Shown in pieces: positions 4,788-9,547 of a DNA stretch of 9,547 nt. The notes beneath the pieces were generated by a model. The model did not search any database. It was not told where the DNA came from and saw only the letters and a list, made by a program, of their open reading frames with translations. The position numbers were made by a program, and so were the translations under genes. The DNA is from an uncultured Oscillospiraceae bacterium (GTDB lineage Bacteria > Bacillota > Clostridia > Oscillospirales > Oscillospiraceae), in NCBI GenBank assembly GCA_900752305.1, contig CAADUV010000209.1, positions 1-9,547 on the forward strand, written 5' to 3'. Numbering within the stretch: the stretch's first letter is position 1; every line of letters begins with the position of its first letter.

Positions 4788-6131
4788 TTACTTCTTGTTG
4801 GACTTTCTCCAGATCTTCATCTTTTCTGCTTCGGCAATCAGTTCATCCTGGAACTGGGGATGAGCGATGCTGATCAGACCTTCGGCTCTCTGCCAAGTGG
4901 TCAGACCCTTCAGGTTGACCATGCCGTTTTCGGTGACGATGTACTGACCCTGAGAACGGGTGCAGGTGGGAGCGGTGCCCAGTGCCAGGGTGGGACGAAT
5001 CTTGCTCTTCAGGGTGCCGTCCTTGCCCTTCATGGCGGAGGTCATGCAGATGAAGCTCTTGCCGCCGGGGGACAGGTATGCGCCCATAACGAAGTCCATC
5101 TGGCCGCCTGCACCGGAGATCTGACGGATGCCGGAGGTCTCAGCGCTGATCTGACCGTACAGGTCGATGTCAACGGCGCTGTTGATGGAGATGAAGTTGC
5201 TGATGGAGGAGATGGTGTAGATGTCGTTGACGTAGTCAACGGGAGCACACATACATTCGGGGTTGTCGTCGATGAAATCATACAGCATCTGGGTGCCAGC
5301 GCCGAAGGCATAGACCTGACGGCCGGGATCCAGTTCCTTGTACTTGCCGGTGATCTTGCCGGCCTGGGTCAGCTTGACGAAAGCGTCAACGTACATTTCG
5401 GTATGAACACCCAGGTCCTTCAGGTCGGACTGAGCGATGACAGCGCCGATGGTGTTGGGCACACCGCCGATGCCCAGCTGCAAGCAGGCGTGGTCGGGGA
5501 TCATGGGCACGACCAGGTTGGCCATTGCCAGTTCGTCTGCAGTGGGTTCGCCGCCGGCGGGGAGCTGTGCCATGGGAGGATTGTCGCCTTCCACGATCTT
5601 GGTGACCTGAGAGATATGGATGCCGGTGTGATAGCCACCCAGGCAGCGAGGCATATTCTCATTGACTTCGATGATGATCTCTTCTGCACGGTTGCAGATC
5701 TCAATCAGGTGGGAAGCGTTGGGGCCGAAGTTGAAATAGCCGTGTTCATCCATGGGTGCGCACTGTGCGAAGAATACGCGGTCAGGATAGGGGGTCTCAC
5801 GGCAGTACTTAGGCACTTCAGAGTAGCGGACGGGAGCATAGAAGCAGAAGCCGCGGTCGATCATCTTCCGTTCCACGCCGGACATATGCCAGCTGTTCCA
5901 GGTGAAGTGATCCTTGGCGTTCTCCATGTCGAACATTTCGGGCTTCCACATCAGGATGCCGCCCCGGAACTGCACGTCATGCAGGGTCTTCAGGTGTTCT
6001 GCCATTGCGTGGTCGCAGGCCTTGGGGGTGTTGCTCACCCAGCCCCATGCGACCCAGTCGCCATCATGGACACACTTGACGGCTTCTTCGGGGGTCGTCA
6101 GCTTGCTCTGATACAATGCTTTGTAATCCAT
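4788..6131 (-). CDS. but: Butyryl-CoA:acetate CoA-transferase
   Basis: A 447-residue cytosolic enzyme of the acetyl-CoA hydrolase/transferase family. It moves CoA from butyryl-CoA to acetate, releasing butyrate and acetyl-CoA, the last step of butyrate formation in many gut Firmicutes. Recognised motifs, collinear with the Roseburia-type Buts known to me, are [66 protein letters not shown] and a terminal [13 protein letters not shown]...IWRKSNKK. Glu245 in HTEMY is the expected nucleophile forming the glutamyl-CoA intermediate; the glycine-rich segments bind CoA. The 4-hydroxybutyrate CoA-transferase branch (HSEMISD form) fits worse. The length is typical. The start is supported by AGGAGG (6147-6142) with a 10-nt spacer. 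It is transcribed alone from a TATAAT promoter behind a leader of about 110 nt. Confidence 0.93.
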   Translation of the reverse strand: MDYKALYQSKLTTPEEAVKCVHDGDWVAWGWVSNTPKACDHAMAEHLKTLHDVQFRGGILMWKPEMFDMENAKDHFTWNSWHMSGVERKMIDRGFCFYAPVRYSEVPKYCRETPYPDRVFFAQCAPMDEHGYFNFGPNASHLIEICNRAEEIIIEVNENMPRCLGGYHTGIHISQVTKIVEGDNPPMAQLPAGGEPTADELAMANLVVPMIPDHACLQLGIGGVPNTIGAVIAQSDLKDLGVHTEMYVDAFVKLTQAGKITGKYKELDPGRQVYAFGAGTQMLYDFIDDNPECMCAPVDYVNDIYTISSISNFISINSAVDIDLYGQISAETSGIRQISGAGGQMDFVMGAYLSPGGKSFICMTSAMKGKDGTLKSKIRPTLALGTAPTCTRSQGQYIVTENGMVNLKGLTTWQRAEGLISIAHPQFQDELIAEAEKMKIWRKSNKK

Positions 6132-6180
6132 AAATTATAATCCTCCTATTTTGGTAAGTCGAAATTACCGGTTTGAAATG

Positions 6181-6220
6181 AGACAGCGATGGGGGATGGG
6201 AGACACCCTTGCTGCTGTCT
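6181..6220 (-). promoter_or_regulatory. Structured leader of the CoA-transferase mRNA
   Basis: Arms AGACAGC (6181-6187) and GCTGTCT (6214-6220) form a 7-bp stem around 26 nt that contains a smaller GGG/CCC hairpin. It lies in the predicted 5' leader between promoter and ribosome site. No known riboswitch class is recognised and no T tract follows, so it may stabilise the mRNA or bind a regulator. Confidence 0.45.
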
Positions 6221-6248
6221 GATGCATAACATAACCATATCCCAAATC

Positions 6249-6277
6249 ATTATAATACATTTTGCGCAAATGGGAAA
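6249..6277 (-). promoter_or_regulatory. Promoter of the CoA-transferase gene
   Basis: On the minus strand a perfect TATAAT (6254-6249) lies 17 nt after a poor -35, TTTCCC (6277-6272). The predicted RNA start is near 6242. A poor -35 suggests either activator dependence or modest basal strength. Confidence 0.55.
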
Positions 6278-6283
6278 GAGGAA

Positions 6284-6301
6284 TTGATACATTTTTCACA
6301 A
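6284..6301. promoter_or_regulatory. Possible Rex (NADH-sensing repressor) half-matched site
   Basis: TTGATACATTTTTCACAA matches the clostridial Rex consensus TTGTTAA-N4-TTAACAA at 11 of 14 defined positions, with one arm better than the other. It lies just upstream of the -35 of the CoA-transferase promoter. Redox control of butyrate genes by Rex is known in clostridia; at this gene it is only a motif match in AT-rich sequence. Confidence 0.3.
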
Positions 6302-6410
6302 TTTTTCGCGGCAACCGGCTGGGATTTCTCCGTAAGGGCGGAGCGGGTGGGACAGGAAACTGTTTTTTCTGGCAAGTACCGACAAAATTCTGGATTTGTA
6401 CGGAAAAATA

Positions 6411-6419
6411 TGTTATACT
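6411..6419 (+). promoter_or_regulatory. Extended -10 promoter of the PAS/HATPase gene
   Basis: TATACT (6414-6419) is preceded by TGT (6411-6413). The -35 is weak (TGGATT at 6391-6396, 17-nt spacer). The predicted start near 6426 gives an unusually long leader of about 150 nt. Confidence 0.55.
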
Positions 6420-6468
6420 GCTAGAAACCTCATTTGGTGCGTGAAATCAGTTCAGACGGCAATCCTAA

Positions 6469-6526
6469 GACAGGAGCGGGGCAGGGAGTCGATGGAAGAC
6501 TCCTGAGCGCGGCCTGTCATGTGACA
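6469..6526 (+). other. Nested hairpins in the leader of the PAS/HATPase mRNA
   Basis: GACAGG (6469-6474) pairs with CCTGTC (6513-6518), enclosing a stem GGAGTC/GACTCC (6485-6490/6498-6503, loop GATGGAA). The palindrome TGTCA-TG-TGACA (6515-6526) overlaps the outer arm and offers an alternative fold. An in-frame ATG at 6434 would translate through this region, but that stretch (47 codons) shows no protein-like pattern. No known riboswitch class is recognised. Confidence 0.5.
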
Positions 6527-6574
6527 GAGCGGCGCGGAGGAGCGCTGCACAGGGAAAGGGGAAGTTGGTATCCC

Positions 6575-7663
6575 ATGAAAGAATTTACGCTGTCGGGAAA
6601 GGAATATTTTGACGAGCTGCCCCAGCCAGCGCTCTTGGTGCAGGACCATCGTCTGCGCTATTTCAACCGCGCGGCGGAGCGGGCGTTTTGGCCGGTGAGG
6701 CTGGAGGAGGATGGGCTGCTGCCCCCAGCGCTGGCGTTGGAGGCGGATGGGGCTGTGACCTTGGGAGGTCAGGGCTGGATCTGCCAGAAGCGAGTGCTGT
6801 CGGAGGGGGCGCTGTACGTGCTGCACCAGGCACTGGACGGCGAGGAAGCCTACGAGGTGCTGCTGGAACGGCTCTCCGGCCGCAACACCGGTCAGCTCCA
6901 ACAGCTCAGCCGCATCCTCCTCCAGTTGGAGAACCAGCTGGTAGAGACCGAGCGTCTGCGCAGCGAACCACTGCTGGCACAGATGCGCCAGCTCTATGCC
7001 AAGATGCTGCGCACGGATCAGAACATCAGCTGCTTCTGTCAGCTGGCGCCGGGGCAGGCGGATGAGAATTTCCCCCTGCAGGTGCTGGATATGGCGGGGC
7101 TGTGCCGAGAGGCGGTGCGGCAGTGCGATTGTTTGCTGGAGACCGTGGGGATCACCTTGGACTATTCAGAAGAGGCCAGCAGTGTGCTGGTGCGGGGCAA
7201 CGAGAAGCTCATCCTCCATCTCATCTACAACCTGCTCAGCAACAGCGCCAGAAGCTACCACCGGAGACCGGGCACCATCACCGTGCGGATGGAGCTGGTG
7301 GGGGACAACGTTATGGTCGTGGTGGACGACGGCGGCGTCGGCATCTCACCGGCCATCCTGCGCACCGTCTTCGACCTGGAAAAGGACGTGTCCGGTCTGC
7401 ACCCCTTCGGCTTGGGGCTGCCCTTGGGGCGGAAGATCGCCAACTACCACGGGGGCAGTCTGTTCCTGCTGGCCAAACAGAAGGGGAGCCGAGCGGTGTT
7501 CTCCCTGCCCACCGTGCAGTCTCACTTTCACCGGAGACAGGAGTTCGGACGGGCGGAACGGCTGTTCAGCCTGCGGGTAGCACAGGACTCCTTCCATCCA
7601 GCGATGGTCGGCCTGAGCGATGTGGTGTCGCCAGAGGCATTCTCAGAACAGGCCGTGGATTGA
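6575..7663 (+). CDS. Cytoplasmic PAS-like/HATPase_c protein, histidine-kinase-like without an H-box His
   Basis: A 362-residue protein counted from ATG 6575. Residues about 10-90 look like a PAS module (DELPQPALLVQDHRLRYFNRAAER). About 100-160 is a helical segment where histidine kinases carry the H box, but there is no His at all between His84 and His215. Residues about 205-325 are a GHKL ATPase: N box LIYNLLSNSARS (Asn219), G1 box VDDGGVGI (Asp252-Gly256), then FGLGLPLGRKIANYHGG and a closing SRAVFSLP. A tail of about 40 residues follows. No membrane segment or signal peptide is present. The family normally binds ATP and transfers phosphate to its own His; here that seems lost, so it may act as an ATP-dependent adaptor or phosphatase. 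No response regulator is adjacent. The ribosome site GGGGA (6558-6562) is rather far upstream. An upstream in-frame ATG at 6434 is considered unlikely. Confidence 0.82.
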   Translation: MKEFTLSGKEYFDELPQPALLVQDHRLRYFNRAAERAFWPVRLEEDGLLPPALALEADGAVTLGGQGWICQKRVLSEGALYVLHQALDGEEAYEVLLERLSGRNTGQLQQLSRILLQLENQLVETERLRSEPLLAQMRQLYAKMLRTDQNISCFCQLAPGQADENFPLQVLDMAGLCREAVRQCDCLLETVGITLDYSEEASSVLVRGNEKLILHLIYNLLSNSARSYHRRPGTITVRMELVGDNVMVVVDDGGVGISPAILRTVFDLEKDVSGLHPFGLGLPLGRKIANYHGGSLFLLAKQKGSRAVFSLPTVQSHFHRRQEFGRAERLFSLRVAQDSFHPAMVGLSDVVSPEAFSEQAVD

Positions 7664-7670
7664 GCGCAAT

Positions 7671-7711
7671 AAAAGAGAGACGCATATGAAAGGGTATGCG
7701 TCTCTCTTTTT
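7671..7711. terminator. Bidirectional terminator between convergent genes
   Basis: A perfect 16-bp stem (7671-7686 with 7695-7710), loop TGAAAGGG, with A-rich and T-rich ends so that T tracts follow the hairpin on both strands. It lies 7 bp after the HATPase stop and 10 bp from the AAA+ stop, so it serves both. Confidence 0.93.
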
Positions 7712-7721
7712 GCGATCGCGG

Positions 7722-9137
7722 TCAGTACGCCATCTGCTCCGCAGTCTCGAAGTCCGCCTTGGTCAGCGTCATCAAGTCCTCCCGGGTGGGGGTCTCCAGG
7801 CTGGCCACCCGGTCGCTCTGGGCGGCGATGAGCTTTTCAAAGAGGTTCCGCACCTCGCGGCCGTTGGCGAAGTTGGCGGGACGGGTCTGGTACAGGTTGC
7901 TGAAAAACTCCGGCAGGAAGCTCTGCAGCTCCTCGTCAGGCTGGTACTGATTCTTTTTGCACAGTCCCTCAAAGATGGCCTGAAGCTCTGCGCCGGTGTA
8001 GTCGTCAAAGTGGAAATACTTGTTGAACCGAGATTCCAGACCGGGGTTGGAGTCCAAAAAGCGCTGCATGGGGCCTTCATAACCGGCCACCACCACCATG
8101 AGCTGATCCCGGTGATCCTCCATGGCCTTCAGGATGGTGTCGATGGCCTCCCGGCCGAAGTCGTTGGAGGCGTCGGGAGGGGCCAGGGCGTAGGCTTCGT
8201 CGATGAAGAGGACGCCGCCCAGGGCGGACTGGATGACCTTTTGGGTCTGGATGGCGGTCTGCCCCACGAAACCGGCCACCAGGCCGGAGCGGTCTACCTC
8301 GATGAGCTGTCCCTTGGGCAGGATGCCGATGGCCTTGTAGAGACCGGCCAGCAGGCGGGCCACAGTGGTCTTGCCGGTGCCGGGGTTGCCCAGGAAGACC
8401 AGGTGCAGGCTCAGGGGCGGGACGGGCAGCGCCTGTTCCTGGCGGAGCTTGCGGATCTTCATCAGGTTGATGAGGCTGCGCACGTCCTTTTTCACGTCGT
8501 CCAGACCCACTAGGCTGTCCAGCTCTTCCAGCAGCTCGTCCACGGTGGGTTCCGGTTGTTCCGGTGTTTCCTGGGGGGCTTCCGCTTCTGCCGGTTCCGG
8601 TGCTGTGGGGGTGTCGGCGTCGGGGGTCTCTGGGGTGGGTTTGTCCGTAGGCAGGATGGGCTGACCGGCCTCTTGAGCCATGGACTCCAGCACCTCCAGG
8701 CACTGGCGGATGTAGGTCTCCTGTTTGGCGGTCACGTCCCCGGCAGCGGCAGCGAACAGGGTCAGGAGCACCTGGCAGAGCTGGATGAACTGACCGCAGC
8801 GCTTCCGGTTGGCGCCCTGGTCCAGGGCGCACAGGGTGCGGAAGAAGCCAGGGGGCTGGAAGGTGGGGGCGGCCATGGCGCCGCTGGCGACCTCGAAGTA
8901 GAGGGCGCGAGGGGGGTGGCTGTCCGGGGCGTAGATGCCGTTGTAGAGGGCCACGTGGGTCTCGGTGATGGGGCCGCCCCAGCACCACACGCCCAGGGCA
9001 CAGCGGCGGAAGAAGGGGTCTGCCTCCTGGAGGAAGTCCAGGCGCAGCAGCGGATCGGCCAGCTGGCGGGCGTAGGATTGGAGGGCGGATTGGTATTTTT
9101 TATGAAGCTGCTCCGCAGTGGGGCGGGCGTTGGACAT
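7722..9137 (-). CDS. CbxX/CfxQ (SpoVK-type) AAA+ ATPase with a novel-looking N-terminal domain
   Basis: A 471-residue ATPase counted from ATG 9137; the GTG at 9146 is part of the ribosome site AGGTGA, so it is unlikely to be the start. Residues about 1-155 form a helical domain rich in Trp/Phe/Cys, with LLTLFAAAAGDVTAKQETYIRQCLEVL at about 124-150 recalling TerB-type folds (an impression only). Residues about 160-198 are a Pro/Glu/Thr linker, probably flexible. The CbxX-type AAA+ module follows: Walker A GNPGTGKT (250-257, Lys256), Walker B VLFIDEAYAL (Asp313, Glu314), sensor-1 region MVVVAGYEG and the Arg-finger segment NPGLESRFN. The family includes rubisco activase CbbX, SpoVK and ESX EccA, which remodel partner proteins. 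The partner here is unknown; a sporulation or envelope role is speculative. Monocistronic, with a good promoter. Confidence 0.88.
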   Translation of the reverse strand: MSNARPTAEQLHKKYQSALQSYARQLADPLLRLDFLQEADPFFRRCALGVWCWGGPITETHVALYNGIYAPDSHPPRALYFEVASGAMAAPTFQPPGFFRTLCALDQGANRKRCGQFIQLCQVLLTLFAAAAGDVTAKQETYIRQCLEVLESMAQEAGQPILPTDKPTPETPDADTPTAPEPAEAEAPQETPEQPEPTVDELLEELDSLVGLDDVKKDVRSLINLMKIRKLRQEQALPVPPLSLHLVFLGNPGTGKTTVARLLAGLYKAIGILPKGQLIEVDRSGLVAGFVGQTAIQTQKVIQSALGGVLFIDEAYALAPPDASNDFGREAIDTILKAMEDHRDQLMVVVAGYEGPMQRFLDSNPGLESRFNKYFHFDDYTGAELQAIFEGLCKKNQYQPDEELQSFLPEFFSNLYQTRPANFANGREVRNLFEKLIAAQSDRVASLETPTREDLMTLTKADFETAEQMAY

Positions 9138-9183
9138 AGGATTCACCTGCTTGTTTCAGTTTGCGTCTTGTGCGTCTACCTTA

Positions 9184-9212
9184 ATTATAAGAGAAAGGGG
9201 GGCGAGGGTCAA
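9184..9212 (-). promoter_or_regulatory. Promoter of the AAA+ ATPase gene
   Basis: On the minus strand TTGACC (9212-9207), a 17-nt spacer and TATAAT (9189-9184) give a near-consensus sigma-A promoter. The start near 9177 leaves a leader of about 40 nt with the AGGTGA ribosome site. Confidence 0.85.
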
Positions 9213-9251
9213 GGGACGGGGGTAGATTCCCCAGCAAAGGGGCGAAATCCA

Positions 9252-9280
9252 TTGACTGGATGGGCAAAAAACGATACAAT
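9252..9280 (+). promoter_or_regulatory. Promoter of the zinc-ribbon gene
   Basis: TTGACT (9252-9257), a 17-nt spacer and TACAAT (9275-9280). It diverges from the AAA+ promoter, with 39 bp between the two -35 boxes, so one regulator could in principle act on both. The predicted start is near 9287. Confidence 0.75.
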
Positions 9281-9335
9281 ATAGAACAGAATACCGTGGG
9301 CACGTCCCTAGAGATAGAGAAAGGTAGAGAAGGCT

Positions 9336-9547
9336 ATGGCGAGGAGAAAACGGCGCAGACCAGAACTGGAACGAGAAGGGCAGATCCGCTGCCGCTACTG
9401 CGGCGGCTTTTACAACCCATCGCTGCCGGAATGCCCCAACTGTGGGCACCAGACCGAGGAAAACCAGTCCTACACCACCGACTGGCGCCACATCAGTCCG
9501 GAGGAGTGCGCAGGCGGCTTCGGCGGCGCTGACCACATGATCCGCCG
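9336..9547 (+). CDS. Zinc-ribbon protein, C-terminus cut by window edge
   Basis: An open frame from ATG 9336 runs to the window edge without a stop (70 complete codons). The N-terminus is very basic (MARRKRRRPE), followed by a zinc ribbon with Cys19-x2-Cys22 (CRYCGG) and Cys33-x2-Cys36 (CPNCGH), and a less patterned acidic-aromatic stretch. The Cys pairs should bind one zinc, and the basic start suggests nucleic acid or ribosome contact. A likely ribosome site is AAGG (9321-9324) or GAGAAGG (9327-9333). It has its own promoter, divergent from the AAA+ gene. The rest of the protein is outside the window, so the family cannot be named. Confidence 0.75.
   Translation, partial: MARRKRRRPELEREGQIRCRYCGGFYNPSLPECPNCGHQTEENQSYTTDWRHISPEECAGGFGGADHMIR

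Noticed and set aside
4641..6140. 499-codon plus-strand open frame opposite the CoA-transferase gene
   Set aside because: It is the antisense shadow of but, with Val/Gly/His-rich composition typical of reverse frames and no ribosome site; the minus-strand protein is unmistakable.
6434..6574. ATG at 6434 as start of the PAS/HATPase protein
   Set aside because: The 47 extra codons run through a hairpin-rich leader, show no domain pattern and start 8 nt after the predicted RNA start.
7620..8513. 297-codon plus-strand frame opposite the AAA+ gene
   Set aside because: It runs through the bidirectional terminator and mirrors the AAA+ coding sequence; no ribosome site.

Overview
The window reads as chromosomal DNA from a GC-rich, low-oxygen gut Firmicute, most likely an Oscillospiraceae-type butyrate producer of the Flavonifractor / Intestinimonas / Pseudoflavonifractor kind. 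The reasons are a Roseburia-like butyryl-CoA:acetate CoA-transferase, GGAGG-type ribosome binding sites, sigma-A promoters with TGn extended -10 boxes, and hairpin-rich intergenic sequence. The genus is an inference. No transposase, phage structural gene or CRISPR array was seen.

Layout from left to right: the 3' two-thirds of a tRNA-Tyr with its terminator (1-98); an XRE/S24 LexA-like regulator on + whose catalytic Ser and Lys positions are both substituted (379-1005); a 160-bp run of six adjacent hairpins (1058-1217); oligoendopeptidase pepF on + (1316-3109); a second hairpin cluster (3123-3240); a lipoprotein on - (3299-4180); a compact convergent locus with a 44-residue single-membrane-segment peptide on - facing a short RNA of about 110 nt on + (4275-4669); butyryl-CoA:acetate CoA-transferase on - with a structured leader (4788-6131); a cytoplasmic PAS-like/HATPase protein on + without a recognisable phosphoacceptor His (6575-7663); a bidirectional terminator; a CbxX/SpoVK-type AAA+ ATPase on - (7722-9137); and a divergent zinc-ribbon protein on + cut by the window edge (9336 onward).

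Most genes look like single transcription units with their own promoter and terminator, so no multi-gene pathway can be read from operon structure. The only clear metabolic role is the last step of butyrate formation. The most interesting element is 4275-4669. Two promoters face each other, each is followed after 5-6 nt by the same 12-nt sequence, and the small RNA repeats stretches of the strand opposite the peptide's ribosome binding site. It ends at a terminator overlapping the peptide's stop codon. This matches the logic of Fst/par and TxpA/RatA type I toxin-antitoxin loci and does not appear as an ordinary ORF call because the peptide starts at GTG and is only 44 residues long.
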